Assembly (NCBI GenBank): GCA_023548195.1
Contig: JAJHZJ010000577.1
Span: 1,170,574-1,234,573 of the forward strand
Length of the DNA stretch: 64,000 bases
Direction: 5' to 3'
DNA from: Bettongia penicillata ogilbyi
Taxonomy: Eukaryota > Chordata > Mammalia > Diprotodontia > Potoroidae
Below are positions 44,623-55,995 of this stretch, piece by piece. The notes beneath the pieces were generated by a model. The model saw only the letters and a list, made by a program, of their open reading frames with translations, was not told the DNA's origin and did not search any database. The stretch's first letter is position 1. Each line of letters starts with the position of its first letter. Both the position numbers and the translations under genes were made by a program.

Positions 44623-45380
44623 ATATATCTCTACTAGGTACCCTTACATCAAAGATTCAAAAGTTATCCACACTTCAGTATCTATTTGGGAACAGTTCCA
44701 AATTGCTGGAGGAGCTAGGGCACTTCACGATTCCAAACAGTCTATTAGTATGCCTTTCTTCATATAACTCCTCTAACAAATGTCAATTCCTTATTTGTAA
44801 TCTTTGCCAATCTAAAAGGTGTAATGTAGAATCTGAGTTGTTCTAATGTATATTTTCCTCATTGGTGATATTGGCATTTTTATATGGTTGTTGAAGTTTG
44901 CACTTCTTTTGAAAACTGCCTTTTCAAATTCTTTCACTCTTTAGCTATTGTAGAACAACTCTTGTTTTTATATTCTTATATCATGTTTTATAAATCATAG
45001 ATATCAGATATTTATCAGGGAAAATTACTGAAAAGATTTTTTCAAATTAACTTTCCTTTCAACCTCTGTGTTGTCAATTTTATGTAATCAAAACTATTTT
45101 GTACACTGTAACCCTTTCTATTGCTTATTTTGTCAAGAAATCTTGTATTTGTAGTTTAAAAGGCATCTCTTTCCCTTTTCCTCTAATTGTATGCTATATT
45201 ATATAATATAGTATATCATAATGTGACCTTTTATATTTTGGCTATGTATCTATTTAGAGTTCACTGCAATATTACTGAAAGATGGCGATCTAAGTCTAAT
45301 TTCTGCCAAAGTGCTTTCCACCTTTTCCATCATTTTTTAAAATCAAACATTAATTACTTATCCCAGCAGTTGCTGTACTT

Positions 45381-45386
45381 GGGTAT
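45381..45386. repeat. Target-site duplication of the solo LTR, left
   Basis: GGGTAT, repeated at 45770-45775. Confidence 0.8.
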
Positions 45387-45769
45387 TACTAGGATTACGG
45401 CTCAGCACTGCTGAGAGGAGCAAGTCTTATGCCGGCCAGCAGGCTGTTTGTCCTCCTGTGGAGCATGCAAGTAAAAGAATGAGGCAGAAGAGTGGGTCAT
45501 GAAGCAACTTCGATTTAGTCAAGCAAGTACTCTGGTTATATAGTCTCTGCCCCGTCAGCCTAACGAACTATGGCAACACATACAACAAACCTGGAACTAT
45601 GGTAATGGTAACACATTCTACAAACCCGGGACCATGGTAATAAAAACAAACAAGGGTGGGGCCATCCCTTCCAGAGCCATCTTGTTCATCCTTCCCTGCT
45701 CCGGACTCAGTTTACTTGATGTCCATCAGTGTGGCGTCCTAGGTGGCATGGCGGTCAGCGCCCCTTACA
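45387..45769 (-). mobile_element. Solo LTR of an endogenous retrovirus (383 bp)
   Basis: On the minus strand it starts TGTAAGGGGCGCTGACC and ends at 45387. It is flanked by a 6-bp duplication GGGTAT, typical of class II (betaretrovirus-like) integrations. The last two bases read TA rather than CA, which is easily a C-to-T change. A TATA-type box (ctatataacc, plus-strand 45534-45543) and a YY1-like aagatggc are present. Two imperfect copies of a unit of about 36 bp lie in the upstream half (plus strand 45568-45640), an enhancer-like duplication. It carries CpGs unlike its flanks. No gag, pol or env is present, so the provirus recombined down to one LTR. Confidence 0.85.
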
Positions 45770-45775
45770 GGGTAT
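45770..45775. repeat. Target-site duplication of the solo LTR, right
   Basis: GGGTAT, matching 45381-45386. Confidence 0.8.
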
Positions 45776-46060
45776 ATCAAGTATTATGTAACTAAGTTTC
45801 ATTGCTTCTGGGTCTTATTTATCTAACTGCTCCTATTGATCAACTTTTCTATTTTTTGACTGGCACCAAATAATTTTTTTTAACTTTATATTATAGTTTG
45901 AGACTTGACACTGCTATTGCAGATGTATTGTTGGTACTTTGGGGAAAAATAATATTATTTGTGATCATTTGCAACATAGTGGAAGACTTGTTTTTGCAAT
46001 ATCTTGAATATGAATGTCTAAATGTCTTTAGAATTATGTCACCATTTCGTCTGAAAGTAT
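45776..46060 (-). mobile_element. L1 ORF2, antisense, part 2
   Basis: Antisense ORF2-type sequence continues: 'ttgcttctgggtcttattta', 'ttttctattttttgactggc', 'ttatagtttgagacttgaca'. Confidence 0.5.
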
Positions 46061-47085
46061 CTGATCAGGCCCATCTTAATTTCATCTTTTTAAATGACGT
46101 TTCTATTTTCCTCATATCAGAAAATACAGCATGAAAATTCAGATGTGGTAGTGTCACTATCACTAATGATGAAAAGAGTTTTTCTGTAGAAATGTTGGCA
46201 AATCTGTTTATTCCTTATCCTTCTTGTTCCTTCCAAATACTATTGGGATTATCTGGTTTCGTTGGCCTCTCTCACCAAGCTTTTTGCAAATTCATTTTCC
46301 CTATCTACTGCTTTTCTCTGTACTGTGAAGTAATACTACTTATAATCTCCTGTATTCTTCCAAAATAATTTAGAAATGACCTTGTCCTTGAAACTAGTGT
46401 TGACCTCGGCTACCACTTCTCTCTGTCAGGGGGAATTAAGCATTGGTCTGCTGAAGCACTTTCTAGTCCCTCTTGGTTTAGTCATTGCTTAAATGGCTCT
46501 AAATTGTGATACTAATTAACAACATATTTATTTTAATCTATTTCCTTTTTATTTTCTGAATGAATAGTTTATTTAAGTGGGTCAGATTATTGGGATTAGA
46601 CACAGTCATCTTCCTGCCTTGAATTTCTATTCTAGGTTGGTCTTGATGATGACTTTTGACTTAAACAATCTCTGACATGACTATACAAAGAGAACTGATG
46701 GGAAATAAATTCCATGCTGGTAACCATGTTTTTCCTGTTTGTTCAAATAGAGTCAATTTCATTTGCCCCCCTATGTCATTCAGAGCTTGAGGAACCTATC
46801 ACTTTCCAATTCTTTTCTTAAAGAATTCATTGTTACAAAGGAGGTTTCCTTTGGGTTAAGGTAGGGGGAGGAGGTCAGGGAATTATTAGTAAGCAGAAGT
46901 GAGGTCAAATAGGACAGGGGTGTCCATCAGTAAAACATAAAAGCATTCATGATACACAAGGAAAGGGGATTGAAACTAGATCTGTATAGTACGAGGAACT
47001 GCCAAATGGAGATATATTCTCTCTACTAACGCAAGAGGGAAACTTCTCTGCAATTTATTGTCTTAAATAGTCACCATCCTAGAGT
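46061..47085. other. No recognised element
   Basis: Unassigned sequence. Part may be further decayed LINE. Confidence 0.35.
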
Positions 47086-47089
47086 TCTC

Positions 47090-47333
47090 TGTTCAGTTCT
47101 TTTCAGTTGTGTCCAACTCTTCATGGTCCCATTTCGAGTTTTCTTGGAAAAGATACTGGTGTGGTTTGCCATTTCCTTCTCCAGTTCATTTTACTGATGA
47201 AGAAATTAGGCAAAGTTTAGTGACTTGCTCAGGGTCACAAAGCTAGCAAGTATCTTGAGGTCAAAACTCAGGAAGGTGAGTCTTCCTGCCTCTAGGCCTG
47301 ACACTTTATTTACTGTACTACCTAACTATCCTA
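47090..47333 (-). repeat. Mar1/WALLSI-type SINE, antisense
   Basis: 'cagttgtgtccaactcttca', 'gtggtttgccatttccttct', 'ccagttcattttactgatga', 'gtcttcctgcctctaggcct'. Near full length. Confidence 0.85.
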
Positions 47334-47339
47334 CCTGGA

Positions 47340-47445
47340 TTATAGACATTAAGTGACTTGGTTCAAGGTGAAATGGCTAATGTGTCAGAAATAGTTCTTG
47401 AACTCAGATCTTCCTGGCTTCGAGGCTAGCCCTCTATGTACTTAG
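47340..47445 (-). repeat. MIR-type SINE fragment, antisense
   Basis: 'acattaagtgacttggttca', 'ttgaactcagatcttcctgg'. Confidence 0.65.
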
Positions 47446-48860
47446 ACTGTAATGTCACTGTTTTGCTATGATAAATACTTGGCAGTTTCATTTTTCTGAA
47501 TTCCAGATCATAATTTTCAACATATTTTACTAGTCTTCCATGTATTCCTTCTCATTTATGTCACCAGATATTAAATTATATTGGATTGGTTTAGGAAATC
47601 TTGTCAAGCTTTCCATATTTCTCTAGTTTTTCATCCTTGCAAAGGACACAGATTTATTAGCTGCAATTATTCCATAACAGGCTCATTTGCTTATGCTCAT
47701 GATGAATGATACAAGGTGAGATAACCTAGTATCCCATGAAATGAGGTTTCATTTGCCTTCAGAGCAGCTGACTTTTCCCTTTTCTCACCAATTCAGTAGC
47801 TTTTGTGAAATTACAATTTTATTTGATTGATTTTTTAAAAATGGCATTGCTTGGCAATTTCATTCTTCCCTTGCTCTTTTATTTTGCATATTTAACTCTA
47901 ATCTGAGTTTAAAGCCTTTAGCAGGACGACCCGAAATTAAAAATTTAAAAGCTAAAAGCAGATACAATTCATAAGTAAAAAGGAAGCCAGAAAAATGATG
48001 CGACTCATTAGCAAAAACTGTGGCGACTGCTTAGCTTTAAATAGGTTTTTCTGAGTCTTGTTGTACAGTGTTTTGATGAGAAGGCTATGACTTTTACTAA
48101 ATTAATTATATTCCGAATTTCTCTGCAGCTTTCCAGTGATGCACACTTTAATTTCCTTTCTTAGAAAACAAACAACAAAGTATTCTGGGTATTGATATTT
48201 CTTAACTAGCAAAGTGTTTTATATATATTTTTTTTTCTTTTTACAATGCTCACTATTTCTTACCTGCCAAATAATGCATATGTTATGACACTAAAACCAC
48301 TTAATAATCTTCTGAGCAATTAACCTGTAAAATAACCAGTATCTATCTTCATTATGTAATAATTTTTTAAAAAATGCTCTAAACAAGTGCATTTGAAAAG
48401 TAGATTATAGGAAACCATTCAGTTAGGCATTTCCTGAATATCTTTTATGGTTTTAGACAAGTTCCTAAGGGAGTAAATAGCATAGTCACCATAAGGACCA
48501 CAGCAGGCTACTCTTCAGTAGGGAAGAAGCTTAGGGAAGCTGAAATCCCTTGAGTGGCCTGGTCCAAGCAATGCCCATTATAATAGGTAAAAGCTCTTTT
48601 CTGTCCAGCAGGGAGTTCTGAGTATCTTCCCACTTGTACATAAATGGCATATAAAGGAGATTACCATCTCTCCTTGCACTGTAACTTAGAACTCCAAACT
48701 TCACTCAAACTTTATTAAGATACCCTTCTCTCAAAGAACTAATAATTAAAGAGAAGAAATAGAACAGATATGGACAGATGCCCAGAATGCAACTGAAAAA
48801 AATTATACCAATAAACAACTCCAGCCAGAAAGAAAAGCTAAATATTCAGAAGGATGAGAA
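47446..48860. other. Unique sequence with a conserved-element candidate
   Basis: No transposon is recognised. The segment at about 47930-48200 has the look of a conserved non-coding element (see findings). Confidence 0.4.
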
Positions 48861-48869
48861 GACTCAAAT

Positions 48870-49028
48870 CCCATATCTGTTGCTTATCATCTTATTATTT
48901 GTGTAACCCTGGGCAAGTAAATCATTTATCTGCCCTAAATACTAGTTTCTTTTATGGAAAATAAGAGGGTTGAACTAGTTGGCCTCTGAATTCCCTATCA
49001 GCCCTAAATCTATAATCCTATAATGTGG
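48870..49028 (+). repeat. THER/MIR-type SINE
   Basis: 'tgtgtaaccctgggcaagta', 'gggttgaactagttggcctc', 'ccctaaatctataatcctat'. Confidence 0.75.
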
Positions 49029-49199
49029 TGATGATGGAGGAGGAGACAGAAGGAGAGGAAGCTTCTGATTATATTAGTCAGGTACAATGGTTCTTTAATG
49101 CTTTCAGAAAAAAAGATGAGTCTTAAACGAGGTTCCGAAGAGAATGAAGAAAAGCAAGGAGTACCGTATGGAAAGGGCACGGTCCTGTGACCTGATCAG

Positions 49200-49395
49200 C
49201 TGGAGCCAAGTCACAAAACTTTTTAACTATATAATGTTAGGAAAGTTGCTTTATTTCTAGGAGCCTAGCTTTCCTCATTTGTAAAATAAGGGGATTGGAT
49301 TAATATCCCTTCTAGCTTTCTACCTTCAAGGTAATATCCCTTCTAGCTTTCTACATTCAAGGTAATATTCCTTCTAGATTTCTAGCTTTTCAGAG
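49200..49395 (+). repeat. THER/MIR-type SINE ending in a 31-bp tandem repeat
   Basis: SINE body 'agccaagtcacaaaactttt', 'cctagctttcctcatttgta', 'aataaggggattggattaat'. The terminal segment is repeated with period 31 (units at 49301, 49332 and 49363). Confidence 0.8.
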
Positions 49396-49429
49396 GTTAT
49401 GTACTATGGATTAAAACTGTAAACATTTA

Positions 49430-49620
49430 AACTAGACATATATATATATATACATATATATACACATATGTATTTATACATACATATAGCGTATATGCAG
49501 AAATATTTAGGCACATATCATCTCTGTAAGCATACAGAGATGATATGTGTATACATCGATGTAAACATACATGGATGATATGTGTACACATCAATGTAAA
49601 CATACATAGATACTATGTGG
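49430..49620. repeat. TA microsatellite and 35-bp tandem repeat
   Basis: TA/CA run at 49437-49490. Units starting gatgatatgtgt at 49539 and 49574, with a partial third at 49609, show period 35. Confidence 0.85.
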
Positions 49621-49621
49621 T

Positions 49622-50086
49622 TCATAATCCCAGGGCTAGGACCCAGGAAGCTACAAGGTAACAGGACTGAATAAGATGTATGTGCTTGAGAAGCACAGAA
49701 AACTGTAAGAGGTTAGGCTTTATCTGAAATTCATTCTGTTTTCTATCACTCAGTGTAAGGAATTCCTGTAAACAGATGTACTCATGTGTAGAAATTGAAA
49801 AACTTACTATACAAATGGTGTGATCCATCCTTAATATAAATACACAGGCACACTGTCCAATGCAGCTCTGGTAAAACCTGTTAGGTGAATAAACACTGCA
49901 TGGTAAACTTCTCAGGTCACTATCATTCCACTGGTATGAGCTTTGTGGAAAAGAAAATAAGTTAGTTATATAAAAATGCTCTTCACAATTAATGCTCCAA
50001 AGATTTTTGGTTACTCTCATTCTTATTTCTCCTCCTGTGAACATTCTTTCAAACGAAAAAGGGCTATTGCAAATGTGAAGGATCAT
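49622..50086 (-). CDS. Unexplained 154-codon open frame
   Basis: This is the longest open frame not assigned to a repeat. I do not recognise the protein. It has scattered Cys, several aromatic residues, no signal peptide or obvious domain, and no Kozak-quality start. Inside it, on the minus strand, 'tattttcttttccacaaag' resembles a splice acceptor, so if coding at all it might be an exon rather than a single-exon gene. A chance frame in AT-rich DNA is the default explanation. Confidence 0.12.
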   Translation of the reverse strand: MILHICNSPFSFERMFTGGEIRMRVTKNLWSINCEEHFYITNLFSFPQSSYQWNDSDLRSLPCSVYSPNRFYQSCIGQCACVFILRMDHTICIVSFSISTHEYICLQEFLTLSDRKQNEFQIKPNLLQFSVLLKHIHLIQSCYLVASWVLALGL

Positions 50087-50845
50087 AACAAGAATCTGTC
50101 CCCAGTGTGCTCTGGGGTTCTAAGCTGAGAAGAAAGCTAAAAAAGGCAGTGTTCAGAAGTTATCACCTGCTAAAGCTATCTTTATTGTCTGTCTACTGTC
50201 AAAATATAAATGCACTTATATTAATTAAAGGCTGTAATCATAAACACCCATAAGACTTGTCAGAGCGAGTGTCAGATTGGCACAACACTTCATATTGGGT
50301 AAAGTGTTAGGCAAACGGTCAAAGGGTGTGTCTCATAAGCATTTAAAAATCAAATTCAAATCAGGATAATACACACCCAGACATGTTTCCTTAATATTAC
50401 CATATTGGACTATGGAAAAGTTGGGACAAAAGAAAGAATAAGTTTGGATTAACAAATGATGACTATGGGTCTAATCTGCCAAAGGTCACTTATATGAACT
50501 CCAAGTAGGAAGGACAGATGGAACAAATAGGGAGACAAGAAGGGAAAAACTTAAAAAAAGGAGAAACATCGTAATATCAATATTTTTTGTACTTAAATTT
50601 ATCCAGTACATTTCCCCTTCTTTATAAGATAGTTTCTATCAATACACTGAAGTTAATAGCCTTAATTAACCTGAGTTAATAAAGCAACATTGGATATATA
50701 GTTAGTTTCTCCCCAAAGCTTTCTTTAATGAGGAAAATAAATGTGGGGATAATGAATCCACTTTTAATTCAGTTGTCTCTCACCTACATCCATCAGATTT
50801 CTGTACAGATGAAGGAAGAAAGGAAGGAATGAGGAAGGAGGGAAG
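50087..50845. other. Unique sequence with a conserved-element candidate
   Basis: No transposon is recognised. 50190-50420 is discussed in findings. Confidence 0.4.
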
Positions 50846-50849
50846 GGAC

Positions 50850-51075
50850 TGATTCAGCACTGAGTACGTATCAGGTACTGTCCTATTTATAAATACTATC
50901 TCCCAACGACCCTGGGAGGTAGGTGTTACTATGATTCCCATTTTGCAGTTAAGGAAACTAAGGCAAGGGTAAAGTGACTTGCCCAGTATCACACAGTTAG
51001 TAAGTGTCTGAGGCCAGATCTGATCAGGTCTTCCTAACTTCAGGCCCACAGTTCCATCCATTGCACCATCTAGAT
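50850..51075 (-). repeat. MIR/Mar-type SINE, antisense, near full length
   Basis: 'ctcccaacgaccctgggagg', 'taggtgttactatgattccc', 'gtgacttgcccagtatcaca', 'tccatccattgcaccatcta'. A GGAA-rich run precedes it (50810-50845). Confidence 0.85.
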
Positions 51076-51154
51076 GTCCCTAGGCAGAAGAAGGTATAGG
51101 AATTCACCAAATTCTAAATGCTTGCCTTTGAAATATTCATGCACTCTATCATAA

Positions 51155-51285
51155 GAATGTAAATTTAGATCTAGGAGAACACTTAGAGATTATTTAGTTC
51201 AACTCCCTCATTTTACAAATAAGGAAACTGAGGCCCCAAAATGTTAATAAACTTGCCCAAGGCCATAAGGGCATGAGAGTTAAGA
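51155..51285 (-). repeat. THER/MIR-type SINE fragment, antisense
   Basis: 'cacttagagattatttagtt', 'caactccctcattttacaaa', 'aactgaggccccaaaatgtt'. Confidence 0.7.
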
Positions 51286-51314
51286 TAAAAAAAATGCTGT
51301 TGTATGAAGAAAAG

Positions 51315-51490
51315 CCACTTAGAGTCAGAGGCTGCAGTCCCATCTCCAACATAAGAGCAAGTCATTTAACCATCTGTGTCTATTTCCTAAGCTATAAAAC
51401 TGATATGATAAAATAAGAACTACCTACACAGCAGGCCTGATGTGTGACGCCCACTTTGTAAACTTTAGAGCCTTATATAAATTTGAGCTG
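51315..51490 (+). repeat. MIR-type SINE, sense
   Basis: 'agagtcagaggctgcagtcc', 'gcaagtcatttaaccatctg', 'ttagagccttatataaattt'. Confidence 0.65.
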
Positions 51491-51719
51491 TTCATTTCAT
51501 TTTATACCGCCTCCCCTATTCAACTTGCCCAAGACCTTACGACTCATCCAGGAGTACAGCAAACAAATTCTCCTACCTGAGAATTCTCTGACCCCTGGTA
51601 GGTATCACTAAGGTACTGTTGCTAGCTTAAGCAGCAGTTATTTGTTTCCCAAACCACCAAGGTCCAAGGCGTTCCTTTTCTACAGAATTTTACTCTGGCG
51701 TCTTAAGAATATGACATAA

Positions 51720-51855
51720 ATCTAGATCTGGAAAGGATGTTAAAGGTCATCTAACTTAGCCATTATTTTACAGATGGGGAAACTGAGATGAAGTGACTTG
51801 CTCCAGGTCCCAAAGGTGACAAATGGTAGAAACAAGATGACTAGGCCCTTTTGTC
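51720..51855 (-). repeat. THER/MIR-type SINE fragment, antisense
   Basis: 'ggtcatctaacttagccatt', 'acagatggggaaactgagat', 'gaagtgacttgctccaggtc'. Confidence 0.75.
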
Positions 51856-52370
51856 AGATGAGGAAACAAGGTCTGGTGAGATTTGGAAATTAGCAAGCTT
51901 CCTATCTTAAACTAAAATGCAATTCACAAAACAGAGATGAGAAAAATACTATAAAGCAGAGGGTAATGTATCATTTTATAAGACATAAATCCTTCTTCAA
52001 ATAACTATTCCATCATCCAGAGAGTACTCCCTTAAGAAGTTAAAACTCTATCAGAATTTGAACAATAATCATATTTTATATTTATATTCCTCTTTAAGGT
52101 TCATTAAGTACATTTCTTCAAATTAAATACACTACTCAAGGACCTGTGATTTCACTAGAATTGGCATTCATCAACAGTTCTCATGATTCACTGTGACTGA
52201 CGTACCTCACTGACGAGGCTGTTCTTGTAATGATTAACTCTTTTGAGCCTATCAGAGCTGGTCCTTGGACAATAAAACATACTGAAAACCTAGAACTTAT
52301 GTTCCACTAACAACCTTCAAGTACCCAGGGTATGTTTCATGTGACAATAAGACATTTTGGTAGGATAAGT
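51856..52370. other. No recognised element
   Basis: Unique-looking sequence with balanced composition at 52130-52330. Confidence 0.4.
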
Positions 52371-52374
52371 GAAG

Positions 52375-52585
52375 GATAAAGAGCTTTGTATACATTAAAT
52401 CCTTTGATTTCCACAACAACCTTTTAAGGTGGGCAGGTTATCACTCCTATTTGATAGATGAAGAAACGGAGGCCCAAAGGAGTCAAGCAATTTGCCAGGG
52501 CTATATAGCTAGTAAGAGGAAGAGCTGGGCTATGAGCTAATGCTTCCTACTCCAAGTATAGGAGGGCAATGCTATTAGAGCAGCA
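52375..52585 (-). repeat. MIR-type SINE, antisense
   Basis: 'cacaacaaccttttaaggtg', 'gatgaagaaacggaggccca', 'ttgccagggctatatagcta'. Confidence 0.8.
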
Positions 52586-52839
52586 AATTCCATTGCACTG
52601 AAATCCATGCAGTTCCATTAAGGTGAGGGATTGGGAAGACACACCTGGTAGCATGGGAGCACTTTATCAGTGAAAAAGAAAGCACTAAGATAGAATTAAT
52701 CTAAGATAGGAAACTTATCACTGAACACTTGGGGTATAAACATCCTGAGGAAAGGCACTAAGGGAAGCATAGTAAACAAAAATTGTCATGAGACAGTTGA
52801 TAACAAATAATGCATAACTCCCATACAAATCAACAGCAT

Positions 52840-53085
52840 TTATGAGGCAGCTCAGTGGCACAATGGATAAGGTGTTGAATCTGAAGTCATAAAGACTTGA
52901 GTTTATGAGTTTTGCCTCAAACAGCTATTAGCTCTGTAAAGCTGGTCAAGTCACTTAACCTCTCTGTGCCTTGGTTTCCGTATCTGTAAAATGAGGTTAA
53001 TAAAAGCATTTATGTTGTTGATAGATCAAATGAGTTAATATATGTAAAATGTTTTGCAAAGTTTAAAGTGCTACATCATTGTGGG
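52840..53085 (+). repeat. MIR/Mar-type SINE, near full length
   Basis: 'ggcagctcagtggcacaatg', 'gataaggtgttgaatctgaa', 'aagtcacttaacctctctgt', 'ttgcaaagtttaaagtgcta'. Confidence 0.85.
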
Positions 53086-53480
53086 CTACGTGAACGGCCA
53101 CAGCCAAGTGCCAGGGACTGTTCACTCTGGAAGGAGCTCACCGGCAGATGGTCTAACTAGGGAGACAAGTGACACCATCAGATGCCCAGGAAGGCAGCCA
53201 GGGACCTTTCCCTCTCCTGCTGTGTCTCACCAATAGGATTCTGACCCCAGGATAACTTCCATCAGATGCCAGGGCAGGATGCACAGAGCTTCCTTTCTCC
53301 AATCAAATTCCAATTATCTACTTCCCACCAGGAATTAGACATCCATTTTCAGCTCAGTTCTGACCCATCTGCCCTACCACTGCTTCCTAAGGTGTCTGGA
53401 GGCTTTCCCATGTGTCATTAAATGAACCCTCCTGTATACTGTATTATCTTCTGAATTTAGAGGGTGTACTTTTTAAGAGT
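53086..53480. other. Unassigned, G+C-richer block
   Basis: Compositionally distinct from its neighbours and directly after a SINE. 'tgtcattaaatgaaccctcc' near 53417 could be an LTR polyadenylation region, but no boundaries or duplication can be fixed. Confidence 0.3.
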
Positions 53481-53560
53481 AGGAGTTATTTCACTGTTCT
53501 AGTGGGATCCCTAGTAGTCAGTATAGTGCTTGGCAGATAATAAGAACTTAAGAAATGTTC
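53481..53560 (+). repeat. L2/MIR 3'-end fragment
   Basis: 'gtcagtatagtgcttggcag' followed by 'aataagaacttaagaaatg'. Confidence 0.5.
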
Positions 53561-54408
53561 CTTCTTGTTGTTCCTTCTCCTAGTCTTACCAATACTTGGC
53601 TGCTTTCTTTCTTTGTCTATAAACTCAAGATAGCTCACCAACCCTTGGGACAAGATGACTTCTCCATTTACAACAGATGTATCTTTCTGCGAAGGATAAC
53701 TCACAATTATGGCCAAGTGAATGCTGTAGGGTTCAGACCATTCTGGGGACAACAAAGCTAATTATAACAATATTTCATTAATTTTGACCAGCTCTGTCTA
53801 ATCTTATTCCCTCTAAGTAGCCTTTCCAGGCTTTTGATCCATCATTGAAACCCAAACTGTATGTCATTCATTCTTGGACTGGTTTTACATTAGACCCAGT
53901 AGTATGTACTGAGAGAGAGATAAAAACTAGAATTAAAGCAAAAAAAAATACAAACAAACCCACTTTCACCTATGCACAATGGCTCAGGAACCAGGCATTC
54001 TGAATATTGCCTGCTAATTTTCAAAAAATTGAAGTACAATAAATTGTACTGAATTTCATTACTACTACTAAATATACTTAGTGCTAAAACTATGCTAAAG
54101 ATAATCTTTATTTGATGATTCAGAGGGTCCTCTCTGATAAAATATTGCCTAAAGGCCATTATTTGGTATATACATTACCACTATATACCAAAAAAAAAAA
54201 AAATGATTCCTGATATTTGGGCTTCTTGTTCGTTCCAGTTCTGGTTATCCAAAGATCAAGATAATGAATTAAAATTTTAGAAAACATTTTATCAAGGCAA
54301 ACATCATGGGGCAAATATTAATTAATGACCTGCCTAGTTAGCATCAAGAATGGAAGCAGCATTGGTTTATTGTAAAAATAACAAACAAAAATGCAGCAAT
54401 GATTTGTC
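53561..54408. other. No recognised element
   Basis: Unique-looking sequence. A poly-A run lies at 54191-54203. Confidence 0.4.
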
Positions 54409-54420
54409 AGAATTATAACT
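54409..54420. repeat. Target-site duplication of the L1 at 54421, left
   Basis: AGAATTATAACT; partner AGAATTATAGCT at 55536-55547 (11 of 12). Confidence 0.8.
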
Positions 54421-55535
54421 CAACACAAACAAAGCCAATGCAACCAAGATTAGGAGGGAAGCAGAAAACTGGGAAAGAATTTTTATAACTAGTATTGGTG
54501 ACAAAGACCTCATTTCTAAAATATATAGAGAACTCAGTCAAATGTACAAGAATACAAGTCATTCCCCAATTAATAAAAGATCAAAGGATATGAACAAGCA
54601 GTTTTCAGAAGAAGAAACTAAAGCTATCTACAGTCATATAAAAATGTTCTACATCACTATTGATTAGAGAGATGCAAATCAAAATAACTCTGAGGTACCA
54701 CATCACACCCGTCAGATTGGCTAACATGACAAAACAGGAAGATGTTGGAGAAGATATGGGAGAGTTGGAACACTAATTCATTGTTGGTGGAGCTGTGAGC
54801 TGATCCAACCATTCTGGAGAGGAACTTGGAATTATGCCCAGAGGGCTACAAAAACGTGCATACCCTTTGACCCAGCAATATCGCTCCTAGGACTGTATCG
54901 CCAGGATATCATAAAAATGGGACAGGGTCTCACATGTACAAAAATATTTATAGCAGCTCTCTTTGGGGATGGCCAAAAACTGGAAATCAAGGGGATGCCC
55001 ATCAACTGGGGAATGGCTGAACAAGTTGTAGTATATGAATGTAATAGTATACTATTGTGCTCTAAGAAATGATGAACAGGAAGACTTCAGAGAGGCCTGG
55101 AAGGATTTATATGAAGTGATGCTGAGTGAAAGGAGCAGAACCAGGAGAACTTTGTACACAGTAACGCCACAGAGTACCAGGACTGTTTCTGATAGGCTTA
55201 GCCCTTCACAGCAATGCAAGAACTTAAAACATTTCCAAAGGATTCTTGATGCAAAATACTAGATACACCCAGAGAAAGAACTAGAACTGGAATGCAGAAT
55301 GAAGCAGATTATTTTTCCTTGTGTTATGTTTTGGTTTGGTTTTCCTCGTGGCTTCTCCCATTTGTTTTAACTCTTCTATGCAACATGACATTACTGTGAA
55401 AATGTGTTAAAAAGAATGTATGTGTAGAACCCATATAAGATTGCATGCCATCTTATGGAGGTAGGGGGAAAGAATTTAAAACTTATGGAAGTGATTGTTG
55501 AAAACTGAAAATGAATAAATTAATTTATAAGTAAA
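54421..55535 (+). mobile_element. 5'-truncated L1 (ORF2 C-terminal third and 3'UTR)
   Basis: Begins 'caacacaaacaaagccaatg' inside ORF2 and runs through 'agagttggaacactaattca', 'ttgttggtggagctgtgagc' (the HCWW-type motif) and 'accctttgacccagcaatat'. ORF2 C-terminal remnants remain open at 55035-55262 (YYCALRNDEQEDFREAWKDLY). It ends in the A-rich 3' end 'gaaaactgaaaatgaataaa'. The 12-bp duplication confirms retrotransposition. Less decayed than the L1s at 5-15 kb. Confidence 0.9.
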
Positions 55536-55644
55536 AGAATTATAGCTGAGCTAAAGATGCAAAAGAAAGACATTGAGTAACAGACTAAGGTTAACAACAA
55601 AAATATCAAAAACAAAGCTATTCCAAAAATTACTGCCAGGGCAA

Positions 55645-55800
55645 AATTGCTTACTCAGTGGAAGAACCTGGAGTCACGAAAGTCAGATTTGTGTCTCAAC
55701 TCTATGCTTTCTAGTTTTATAAACTTGGACTAGTCAATTCACCAAGGGAGGTGCTTGGCCAACCCCCCATAGGTATTTAATAAATGCTAGTTGAGGAGGG
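55645..55800 (+). repeat. MIR-type SINE fragment
   Basis: 'gaacctggagtcacgaaagt', 'tttgtgtctcaactctatgc', end 'ataggtatttaataaatgct'. Confidence 0.6.
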
Positions 55801-55995
55801 AAGTGGGATGGGAGTACTGAATGTAACATAAAATTGAATTCTGAAAAAACCTATTAATAACTGCTAGTTTACTGACTGACTGAGAGGTAGGGCAGATTGG
55901 ACTAGAAAACTATTTCCCAATTTGTGGTTTGTGGGCAAGCACTAGTTTGTACCTAAATTTATTTATCTGCCAAATGTTTATTATCAAACATTAGT

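Larger units (their letters stand above)
44130..45386 (-). mobile_element. L1 ORF2 end and upstream, antisense, part 1
   Basis: The plus strand shows the reverse complement of the L1 ORF2 C-terminus ('agatccttccaggtttttat', 'catccttataatttgtgcag', 'attccttaattgatagggct'). After a simple-repeat block it continues through further ORF2-type antisense sequence ('gaacagttccaaattgctgg', 'atttatcagggaaaattact', 'aaatcttgtatttgtagttt'). It is interrupted at 45387 by a solo LTR. Confidence 0.65.
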
